The notes below the pieces were generated by a model. It made no database searches, was not told the DNA's origin, and saw only the letters and a program-made list of their open reading frames with translations. Source: an uncultured Lachnospiraceae bacterium (GTDB lineage: Bacteria > Bacillota > Clostridia > Lachnospirales > Lachnospiraceae). From it: a stretch of 32,263 nt of DNA. Location: assembly GCA_946617225.1 (NCBI GenBank), contig CAMOJW010000005.1, positions 1-32,263 on the forward strand, written 5' to 3'. Positions 1-6,678 of the stretch are shown here, piece after piece (positions within the stretch are counted from its first letter, which is position 1; each line of letters begins with the position of its first letter). The position numbers and the translations under genes were made by a program.

Positions 1-26
1 GGAGAACGTCATCACCCGCGTGAAAA

Positions 27-504
27 GTCACTCCAAGAGGTGAGATTCAGCAGCTGTAATGACGCCTGAGCCTCTACAAGTCTTATGAAGTCACTCCAAG
101 AGCTGAGATTCTGTAGCTGTAATGACGCCTGAGCCTCTACAAGTCTTATGAAGTCACTCCAAGAGCTGAGATTCTGTAGCTGTAATGACGCCTGAGCCTC
201 TACAAGTCTCATGAAGTCACTCCATGAGCTGAGATTCTGTAGCTGTAATGACGCCTGAGCCTCTACAAGTCTCATGAAGTCACTCCATGAGCTGAGTTTC
301 TATAGCTGTAATGACAACCCAGCCTCTTCATGTCGCTGACAGTCATTCCAGGAGGTGAGATTCTATTGTTGTAATGACATATCAGCTACTTCATGTCACA
401 GATCGTCATTACAGCTGATGAATTCCTGTTATTGGAGTGATTTCCCGGCCTGTGCAGGCTTCTGGCCGTCACTACACCTGACTCATTTTTGTAATCATGA
501 TGAT
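27..504. repeat. Tandem array of a 63-bp partly palindromic repeat (family A)
   Basis: Units begin at 27, 90, 153, 216, 279, 342, about 404 and 468, a period of 63 (64 near the end). Each has a 37-nt core starting GTCACTCC and ending GTAATGAC, then a 26-nt linker such as GCCTGAGCCTCTACAAGTC. The core ends are imperfect inverted copies of each other. The first five units are nearly identical, and units from 342 on are increasingly diverged. The unit at 404-441 is reversed (GTCATTACAGC to GGAGTGA). Linkers are nearly identical between neighbouring early units, so this is a tandem repeat and not a CRISPR array. The 87-aa minus-strand ORF is only the repeat read as 21-aa periods. Confidence 0.9.
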
Positions 505-554
505 TTCTGGCCTCCTTTGAGGCAGGAGGTGCGGCAGCACCTCTTGTCTGCCAG

Positions 555-635
555 TTACTGTTTTCCAGGGCAGCTGTCAAGGACGCCTCCGGCGAGGTAT
601 ACCGGTTCCTTGACAGCTGCCCTGGAAAACAGTAA
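555..635. repeat. Perfect 29-bp inverted repeat (long hairpin)
   Basis: The arm at 555-583 (TTACTGTTTTCCAGGGCAG...) is the exact reverse complement of 607-635. The 23-nt centre contains a small CGCC-TCC-GGCG hairpin. There is no oligo-T run after either arm, so it does not look like a simple terminator. The two ORFs crossing it read the same palindrome and are not credible genes. It may be a remnant of a small mobile element or a source of a hairpin RNA; the sequence does not decide. Confidence 0.85.
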
Positions 636-708
636 GCAAGTCGATACATGGCAGGACTAATGTTTTAGCACGATTTTTGGGAAGTAACCATCTTCTTTTC
701 GTGTTAGT

Positions 709-879
709 AGGCCCCGAGACGGGAAATGACTTACCAGGCCTATGGCCTTTTGACGTTGATAGGCCTGGAGCAGGTGACAGAAAAGGTGAGGCCTACATCG
801 CCGGATGGGATGTAGGCCTGAAGTCGTTCTATTCCTGCTTCAGGCCTATCTGGACCCGAACAAGTCGGAAGCAGGCTTG
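709..879. repeat. 53-bp-period array of AGGCCT palindromes (family B)
   Basis: AGGCCT occurs at 736, 761, 789, 814 and 842, with degenerate copies at 709 (AGGCCC) and near 873 (AGGCTT). The spacings alternate 25 and 28, so the period is 53. Each pair forms a palindromic unit of about 31-35 nt. The unit at 789-819 is a perfect 11-bp inverted repeat, AGGCCTACATC and GATGTAGGCCT. The unit at 734-768 has 9-bp arms, CCAGGCCTA and TAGGCCTGG. Linkers of 22 nt separate the units. No coding sequence is supported here; the 67-aa ORF at 677 has no convincing ribosome binding site. Confidence 0.75.
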
Positions 880-903
880 ACCTCCCTTCTGTGAGGTCAT
901 ATG

Positions 904-2565
904 TTATTGTACCGGATCCGCGTTCTCGTGCTTCAGCAGCCCCATCTCCTCCAGAATGTAGGCGGGGGTGCAGCTCCAGGCGTGGCAGTAGCTGTTGATG
1001 ACTCTGCCGCCGTAGGGAGAGGCGGAGGGGTCTGCCGGATCCCAGGCTTCCCAGAAGGTGTCGGCGCCGGCATCGATCATGCTGCCCCAGTAATCGCGGA
1101 TATGCTGCAGCGCCTGCTCCCGCAGGCCGGTCCGCAGCAGGGCCATGACATAGTAGTGGTGCATGTACGGTGTCATCATGGAGTGGGCGCTGCCCAGTTC
1201 CAGGGCGTGTTCCATGAGGGTCCGGGCCTCTTCGGGGGCCAGGACGTCAGCCAGCGTCATCCAGACCTGGGAGGCGACGGAGATCTGACCGCCGCGCAGA
1301 GAGCCGTCTTCTGCGCGTTCCAGAGACCCATCCTCTGCACGTTCCAGAGAACCTTCCCCTGCATGTTTCCCGGAGACGAAACATTTCCGGTCGGGATCCC
1401 AGTAAGCCGCGAGAGCGGCTTTTTTCAGCAGTTCTTCCTGCTCCATGAGCCAGCCGCCCTGGGACCAGTCGTTCTTGCGGCGGGCGATGCGGCGCGCGCT
1501 GCGGATGGCGCAGATCAGGACAGCCAGGGAGCAGGCGTGCTTGTCCAGGCCTTCCGTCCAGTCGATGAAGGCGCTGTCGCAGAATGTCTCGTCCGGCAGG
1601 TGGTCGGGGCCGAAATGGGAAAGGGCGATCTCGATCTGCTGCATGGCCACATCGTAGAGGTCGCGGAGGGTCTCCTCGTCGTCGGTTTCACGCAGGTAAT
1701 CGTCCAGGGCGATGGTGAACAGCAGGGAGTAGTCCGACAGCCAGGTGTCGTCCGCCTCCGCGGAAGGGCGGGTGAAAAGGCAGGCGCTGACGCGGCCGTC
1801 GGGGAAACGGCTCCCGGCGAACAGGTACAGGCATCTCCTGACCAGGTCGTTGTTCCGGAAGGACACATAGTTGGTCAGAGCCTGCAGGCGCAGATCCCCC
1901 ATCCAGAGGCGGCGGTCGCGTTTGGGCCCGTCCTCAAAGACCTCCTGCATGCAGTTGGCGAGGGTGCGCAGGCTGACTTCCCGGATCCTGTCCAGCTGCG
2001 GATCCCCGGAAGAGGCGGAGGGCACTTTGGACCAGTCGGCGCTGGACTCGGTGCGGCATTCCGCGTGACGGACGATCAGCTTGTATTTGGGCGAGGTGTC
2101 CATCATGGTGATCTTCAGATAACGGAAGGCGTAGCGCCGGGGCAGTGTGATCTGGGCCGGCAGCACATCCACGTGGATGTATTCCTCCTGGATCCAGCTG
2201 GAGGAGACCCAGCCCCTGTAGTCCTCCGAATTCTCGCTCAGTTCGCCGATGGTCTCGGCGAATTTCAGCTTGAGGTAGGCAGGCGCGTCCGGGTGGCTGC
2301 CGGAGTAGGTGAGATCCAGCGTCAGGTAGCCGACGATATGGGTCCCGAAATCGAGGCACAGATTCTGTCCCTTGCCCATCGCGAGATGGTGGGCCTTGTG
2401 CAGCACGATATCCTCCCGCTCGGGGCTGTAGCGCTCCTTCAGGACAAAACCGCCCACAGGCGCCACGATACTGTGCCGCAGCGTCGGCGCGAGATCCGCC
2501 GCTCTGTCCAGCAGTTTGGCATAGTTATGGGGATGAAAATCCTTGATGATACTGATGAGTGCCAT
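904..2565 (-). CDS. GH78 alpha-L-rhamnosidase-like glycoside hydrolase
   Basis: Predicted to hydrolyse terminal alpha-L-rhamnosyl linkages, as in pectin side chains or plant glycosides. The first 180 residues or so look like the beta-sandwich domains that precede the (alpha/alpha)6 barrel. At about 211-224 lies DGPKRDRRLWMGD, matching the GH78 motif DCPxRE...GD; the usual Glu five residues after the first Asp is Asp here. The C-terminus carries the family-typical SPYGGRVINSYCHAWSC. There is no signal peptide, so it is probably cytoplasmic and acts on imported oligosaccharides. At 553 aa it is shorter than many GH78 enzymes. The ORF track starts at a GTG at 2571, but GGAGG at 2571-2575 overlaps that codon and sits 5 nt before the ATG at 2565, so I use the ATG. 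A 24-bp in-frame tandem repeat (GSLERAED) interrupts the barrel region. The gene is divergent from the PL22 gene. Confidence 0.8.
   Translation of the reverse strand: MALISIIKDFHPHNYAKLLDRAADLAPTLRHSIVAPVGGFVLKERYSPEREDIVLHKAHHLAMGKGQNLCLDFGTHIVGYLTLDLTYSGSHPDAPAYLKLKFAETIGELSENSEDYRGWVSSSWIQEEYIHVDVLPAQITLPRRYAFRYLKITMMDTSPKYKLIVRHAECRTESSADWSKVPSASSGDPQLDRIREVSLRTLANCMQEVFEDGPKRDRRLWMGDLRLQALTNYVSFRNNDLVRRCLYLFAGSRFPDGRVSACLFTRPSAEADDTWLSDYSLLFTIALDDYLRETDDEETLRDLYDVAMQQIEIALSHFGPDHLPDETFCDSAFIDWTEGLDKHACSLAVLICAIRSARRIARRKNDWSQGGWLMEQEELLKKAALAAYWDPDRKCFVSGKHAGEGSLERAEDGSLERAEDGSLRGGQISVASQVWMTLADVLAPEEARTLMEHALELGSAHSMMTPYMHHYYVMALLRTGLREQALQHIRDYWGSMIDAGADTFWEAWDPADPSASPYGGRVINSYCHAWSCTPAYILEEMGLLKHENADPVQ
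1304..1375. repeat. 24-bp in-frame tandem repeat inside the GH78 gene
   Basis: Two clear 24-bp copies (1304-1327 and 1328-1351) and a degenerate third encode repeated GSLERAED. The repeat lies in what should be a surface loop and keeps frame. Confidence 0.75.
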
Positions 2566-2661
2566 GATCACCTCCGCTCGCGGACGGGCTGCAGATGCCC
2601 TGCCTTCATGTCTGCATCATTCTAACATGGGAGCAGGGAAAAGAGAAGCCGGAATGAAGAC

Positions 2662-2690
2662 TGGACTATTCAATTCCGCTCCCGTAAAAT
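2662..2690 (+). promoter_or_regulatory. Candidate sigma-70 promoter for the PL22 gene
   Basis: TGGACT, a 17-nt spacer and TAAAAT lie about 130 nt upstream of the start at 2819. The match is fair, not perfect. The transcript would begin near 2697 and include the 15-bp repeats. Confidence 0.4.
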
Positions 2691-2708
2691 AAAGGGAACC
2701 GGACTCCG

Positions 2709-2784
2709 TACTCCCGGAGCCAATACCCCCGGACCCGGTACCCTCCGGAGCCGGTACCCCCGGATCCCATACGGCCCGGGACCA
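2709..2784. repeat. Five 15/16-bp tandem repeats in the PL22 leader
   Basis: Units such as TACCCCCGGACCCGG start at 2709, 2724, 2739, 2755 and 2770. They are imperfect copies in the untranslated leader, 35 nt before the start codon. Confidence 0.7.
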
Positions 2785-2818
2785 AGGAGCGGACAGACAG
2801 CACAGAAAGGAGCGTTCC

Positions 2819-4087
2819 ATGGAGCATAAGGTGAGAGACAGGATCCTCGTCAGCGGCTGTGAAGGCGAGGAGAACGGCTATAATACACAGCTTCTCTATT
2901 TCACCTGTTCATCCCTCACGGCGGACGACCGTTACCTGTTCCTGATCTCCGACCGCGGGGGCTCTCCCAATATCGTGGTCAGGGACCTGGCCTCGGGCGA
3001 GGAGCGGGTGTTGACCGACAACCGGGCGGGGATCATGAAATCCTATGTCTATTTTGACTGCGAGCCCGGGAAGGGCCTGAGCAAGGCCAGTGTCTGTCTG
3101 GATCCGGAGCGCGGGACCGCCTACTATATCCAGGACAACGTGATCTGCAGCGTGACGGCGGACGGCACCATCCGGAGACTGGCGGAGGTCCCGGGAGACC
3201 GGATGACGGCTTTCACCCACGTGTCGGCCGACGGGAAGCTCCTGTGCGTGCCCATGACGGACGGGCGGTGCCTGGACTACGACCCGGAGACGGAGGGGAG
3301 CGGTCTGGACAGGCGGCCGGTCTATGACATCGACGGGCGTGTGCAGGAGGAAGGGCTCAACAGCTATCTCTGCGTCTACGACACGGCCACCGGCGCACTG
3401 GTCTATGAGAAAGTGATCCCGAAATGCTGGATCACCCACGTGCAGTTCGATCCCGTGGACCCGGAGATCATCATGTACAATCACGAGTGGCCCTCGTTCG
3501 ACTGCGGAATCCGCAGGATCTGGATCTATGACCACAGGCGGGACGAGTACCGCAGGGTCCGCACGGAAGGCACGGACACGCTGGGCAATACAGCCGGCTA
3601 TGCGAGACGGCGCGGCGACTGGGTCTGCCACGAGATGTGGAGCGACGACGGAACGATCGTGATCTATCACGGCGGCTATGAGAACGGCCCCGCCATGGTG
3701 GGCAGGTATGAACTGTCCTCGGGCAGGTACTGGGAGATCGCGCTGCCGGAGGAGTACAATGCCTACGGCCATTTCACCATGGACCACGCCATGAACCTGG
3801 TGTGCGACGGCTACTTCAAGTTCCCCGGAGAGGTGAAGGTCGTCCGGGAGAACAGCACCGACAACGGGCCGGACCCCCACAAGAAGGACGGGGCATACAT
3901 CAGCCGCGTGCTGCCCGACTGGGACGGGGGGATCCTCACCTGGATCCCGCAGTGCAGACATGAGAGCGACTGGCTGGGGCAGGACGCGCATCCGCATCCC
4001 ATCTACTCCCACGCGGGGGACAGGATCTATTTCAACAGCCGCAGCGGCAAGTATGTGAAAGTCTACTGTATCGACTGTCAGGACTGA
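2819..4087 (+). CDS. Oligogalacturonate lyase-like protein (PL22, beta-propeller)
   Basis: Predicted to cleave short oligogalacturonides from pectin in the cytoplasm, giving unsaturated products for the 5-keto-4-deoxyuronate route. The 422-aa protein has repeated propeller-blade motifs (SLTADDRYLFLISDRGG, DLASGEERVLT, HVSADGKLL). Near the C-terminus, QDAHPHP has the QxxHxH spacing of the manganese ligands known from PL22 oligogalacturonate lyases. YNHEWPS and VCHEMWSDDG supply two further histidines where the family has its catalytic base and another ligand. There is no signal peptide. AAGGAG lies 6 nt before the ATG. The neighbouring GH78 gene suggests joint use of rhamnogalacturonan or pectin fragments. 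Other TolB-like propellers share the fold, but the His/Gln pattern favours PL22. Confidence 0.75.
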   Translation: MEHKVRDRILVSGCEGEENGYNTQLLYFTCSSLTADDRYLFLISDRGGSPNIVVRDLASGEERVLTDNRAGIMKSYVYFDCEPGKGLSKASVCLDPERGTAYYIQDNVICSVTADGTIRRLAEVPGDRMTAFTHVSADGKLLCVPMTDGRCLDYDPETEGSGLDRRPVYDIDGRVQEEGLNSYLCVYDTATGALVYEKVIPKCWITHVQFDPVDPEIIMYNHEWPSFDCGIRRIWIYDHRRDEYRRVRTEGTDTLGNTAGYARRRGDWVCHEMWSDDGTIVIYHGGYENGPAMVGRYELSSGRYWEIALPEEYNAYGHFTMDHAMNLVCDGYFKFPGEVKVVRENSTDNGPDPHKKDGAYISRVLPDWDGGILTWIPQCRHESDWLGQDAHPHPIYSHAGDRIYFNSRSGKYVKVYCIDCQD

Positions 4088-4091
4088 CGAG

Positions 4092-4562
4092 ATGAAATAC
4101 GAATACACCTACAGAAATACGACTTCGGATTTTTTCAAATTCTATATCGGCAACGTCTACAGCCAGTGGACGGGGATCATCGGTATCGTCTTCACGGGGG
4201 CGATCATCGCGCTGATGATCAGCAAATGGGGGACCAGCGGCCCCATCTTCCGCGCGGTCATGGTGATCGCACTGCTGCTGTTTCCCGTGGTGCAGCCCCT
4301 GGGCCTGTATCTGCGCAGCATGAAGATGTCGGAGAACATCAAGCCGGAGACCACCCTCATTTTTGACGAACGGGGCATGGGCATCCTGGTGGAGCTCCAC
4401 AGCCAGCGGATCCCTTGGAAAAAAGAGGCCTCCGTGGCAAAACGGCCGGGCCTCATCGTGGTGAGCCCCGACGGCGTGCACCTGTACCTCCTGCCGGACC
4501 GCGTGACCGGGGAGCAGAAGGAGGAACTGTACGCATTCCTGCAGAAGAAGTGCGGGGACTGA
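4092..4562 (+). CDS. YcxB-like membrane protein
   Basis: A 156-aa protein with two predicted membrane segments at about 25-45 and 55-76, followed by a soluble domain with TLIFDERGMGILVE and a late YLLPDRVTGEQKEELYAFL. This order matches the YcxB-like family of Firmicutes, whose role is unknown. It begins 4 nt after the PL22 stop, with only a weak ribosome binding site, which suggests translational coupling. The link to pectin use is only positional. Confidence 0.65.
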   Translation: MKYEYTYRNTTSDFFKFYIGNVYSQWTGIIGIVFTGAIIALMISKWGTSGPIFRAVMVIALLLFPVVQPLGLYLRSMKMSENIKPETTLIFDERGMGILVELHSQRIPWKKEASVAKRPGLIVVSPDGVHLYLLPDRVTGEQKEELYAFLQKKCGD

Positions 4563-4635
4563 CAGGATCCGGGAGAGGACTTTTCAGCAGGCGGGGACCG
4601 TCAGCGGGTCATTCCGTCACAGGAAGGAGAGAAGC

Positions 4636-4974
4636 ATGAAAGGGGACAGATGGGTCTATTATAAGGACATCGCGCCGCAGGATATGGGCGACGGCGTGGT
4701 GAGGCGCGTCCTCGCCTATTCCGATGATGTCATGGTGGTGGAGAACACTTTTGAGGAGGGGGCCGTCGGAGCGGAGCACAGTCATCCCCACACCCAGATC
4801 ACGTATGTGAAGAGCGGTGTGTTTGCTTTTACCATCGACGGGGAGGAGCACGTCGTCAGAGAGGGGGACACCCTTCTGAAGACCGACGGCGTCGTACACG
4901 GCTGCATCTGCCTGGAGACGGGCGTGCTGCTGGATATATTCAGTCCCTACAGAGAGGATTTCGTGCAGGACTGA
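4636..4974 (+). CDS. Small single-domain cupin protein
   Basis: A 112-aa conserved beta-barrel of the cupin type. The metal-site motif EHSHPHTQITYVKSG gives His, His and Gln/His candidates, and GDTLLKTDGVVHG supplies the second cupin motif with its His. Such proteins are often sugar isomerases, KdgF-like ring-opening enzymes or sensors. KdgF-type cupins act on unsaturated uronates released from pectin, so the PL22 gene two genes upstream makes that role plausible, but this is inference. GAAGGAGAGAAGC precedes the ATG and is a good ribosome binding site. Confidence 0.75.
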   Translation: MKGDRWVYYKDIAPQDMGDGVVRRVLAYSDDVMVVENTFEEGAVGAEHSHPHTQITYVKSGVFAFTIDGEEHVVREGDTLLKTDGVVHGCICLETGVLLDIFSPYREDFVQD

Positions 4975-5047
4975 AGCGCTGTAAGCTGCGGCCGGGCCGT
5001 CACGCGGGAGCGCAGGCGCGGGCTGTCTGAGGATCAAGGAGTTATTT

Positions 5048-5908
5048 ATGAAGATCGCGGATATTCTGAACAGAGAGGAAGTCACCCTGTCTTTTGAGGT
5101 GTTTCCCCCCAAGAAGGCGGACGGGTATGTGGCGGTGGAATCGGCGGCCAGGGAGATCGCAGCGCTGAGGCCCACTTTCATGAGCATCACCTACGGAGCG
5201 GGAGGCGGGACCAGTCAGTATACGCTGGATCTGGCCACGGACCTGCACGACAAGTACGGCGTGGAAGTGCTGCCGCATCTGACCTGCGTCTCCTCCACCC
5301 GGGACCATGTGCACAAAATGATCGCCGCCTATAAGGAGCGCGGGATCGAGAACATCATGGCGCTGCGGGGCGACATCCCCAAGGAGGGGCGTATCGCTTT
5401 CGACTACACGTATGCTTGTGAGCTGATCCGGGACATCCGGGAGCAGGGGGATTTCTGCATCGGCGGCGCCTGCTATCCGGAGGGGCACATCGAATGTGAG
5501 CACAAGAAGGACGATATCCGGCACCTGAAGGAGAAGGTGGATGCCGGCTGCGACTTCCTGACCACGCAGATGTTTTTCGACAACAATATCCTGTACAATT
5601 TCCTCTACAGGGCCCGCGAGGCGGGCATCACGGTGCCTGTGCTGGCCGGGATCATGCCTATCACCAAACCGCAGCAGCTGAAGCGGAGCGTGCAGATGTC
5701 CGGGACCAACGTGCCGGAGCGTTTCCGCGCCATCGTGGATCATTTCGGGGACAACCCGGCGGGCATCAAACAGGCCGGGATCATCTACGCCAGCGAGCAG
5801 ATCGTGGATCTGATCGCCAACGGCGTGAATCACATCCACGTCTATACCATGAACTATCCGGACGTGGCGGCCAGGATCCGGGCCAATGTCTCCGCCATGC
5901 TGTTCTGA
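5048..5908 (+). CDS. metF: Methylenetetrahydrofolate reductase
   Basis: Reduces 5,10-methylene-THF to 5-methyl-THF, the methyl donor for MetH. The 286-aa length is normal for bacterial MetF. Motifs in order are LSFEVFPPKK (with the active-site Glu), SITYGAGGG, HLTCVSS, ALRGDIPKEGR (substrate and flavin region), TTQMFFDNN and GIMPITKPQQ. CAAGGAG lies 6 nt before the ATG. It is followed by the MetH activation-domain gene and metH, so the module makes and uses methyl-THF. No S-box, T-box or cobalamin riboswitch is visible in the 73 nt upstream, so any such control would have to sit further upstream in the operon. Confidence 0.95.
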   Translation: MKIADILNREEVTLSFEVFPPKKADGYVAVESAAREIAALRPTFMSITYGAGGGTSQYTLDLATDLHDKYGVEVLPHLTCVSSTRDHVHKMIAAYKERGIENIMALRGDIPKEGRIAFDYTYACELIRDIREQGDFCIGGACYPEGHIECEHKKDDIRHLKEKVDAGCDFLTTQMFFDNNILYNFLYRAREAGITVPVLAGIMPITKPQQLKRSVQMSGTNVPERFRAIVDHFGDNPAGIKQAGIIYASEQIVDLIANGVNHIHVYTMNYPDVAARIRANVSAMLF

Positions 5909-5993
5909 GACCCGTCCGGGCGGATGCCCCGTCACGGAGGACCCTGCAGGACAGCCTGCCTGCGGCAGACGGCAGGCACACAGTGGAGGAGTT

Positions 5994-6638
5994 ATGGAAA
6001 TACCTGTCAGAGAAGTGATCCGCTACCTGGGATACAGGAAGGTCATGCCGGAGGAGGAGATCCTTCAGAAGATCCGGGATGCCTCGGCACTGTTGAATGA
6101 ACGGATCCGCCCCCGGACGACGTCAGTGCGCCTGTCGGTCATCGAGTGGGACGAGAGCCATGTCCAGATCGGCGGGATGGAGGTGGAGAGCCGGGGCCTG
6201 ACCCGCAATCTCCACGGCTGCAGGGAGGCCTTCCTGATCGCAGCCACCCTCGGCACCGAGGCGGACACCCTGGTGCGCAGGGCGATGGTCCAGAGCCCCG
6301 CCGACGGAGCTGTGATGCAGGCGGCCGAGGCTGCCATGATCGAAGCGGTCTGCGACGGGTTCCAGGAAGAGCTGCGGCAGCAGGTCGAGAAGGAAGACCT
6401 GTGCCTGAGAGCGCGGTTTTCTCCGGGGTACGGAGATTTTTCGCTGGAGCACCAGAGGGATTTCATGAGGCTGCTGCATATGTCCTCCAGCATAGGGGTG
6501 ACGCTGACGGACAGCCTCCTGATGGTGCCGACCAAATCGGTCACAGCGGTGATCGGGCTGTCTCCCATGCATGAAGAGACCGTCCACGACTGCTCCGCCT
6601 GCATGGCCAGGGAATGCGCCTTCCGGCGGGAGAGCTGA
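5994..6638 (+). CDS. Stand-alone MetH activation-domain protein
   Basis: A 214-aa protein resembling the C-terminal reactivation domain of cobalamin-dependent methionine synthase. That domain binds AdoMet and positions it to re-methylate oxidised cob(II)alamin. The signature RFSPGYGDFSLEHQ, then SSIGVTLTDSLLMVPTKSVTAVIG, is the AdoMet-binding core. The protein ends with a short Cys-containing tail (DCSACMARECAF). The ORF track starts at 5886, inside metF, but the ATG at 5994 preceded by GGAGGAGTT is the better start. The downstream MetH lacks this domain, so the two proteins probably work together. A flavodoxin-type electron donor is expected elsewhere. Confidence 0.9.
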   Translation: MEIPVREVIRYLGYRKVMPEEEILQKIRDASALLNERIRPRTTSVRLSVIEWDESHVQIGGMEVESRGLTRNLHGCREAFLIAATLGTEADTLVRRAMVQSPADGAVMQAAEAAMIEAVCDGFQEELRQQVEKEDLCLRARFSPGYGDFSLEHQRDFMRLLHMSSSIGVTLTDSLLMVPTKSVTAVIGLSPMHEETVHDCSACMARECAFRRES

Positions 6639-6678
6639 CGAAACACGCGCAGAGAAAAGAGACACACAGAGGTGTTTT

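Noticed and set aside
27-504. CRISPR array (37-nt repeats with 26-nt spacers)
   Set aside because: The intervening segments are nearly identical between neighbouring units and no cas gene is near, so this is a tandem repeat.
677-880. 67-aa ORF in the AGGCCT array
   Set aside because: It is made of the repeat and has no ribosome binding site or similarity.
901-2625. 574-aa plus-strand ORF opposite the GH78 gene
   Set aside because: Its translation is low-complexity and without family motifs, while the minus-strand frame has clear GH78 motifs and a ribosome binding site.
4975-5047. SAM riboswitch or T-box before metF
   Set aside because: The 73-nt gap has no S-box core or T-box sequence.
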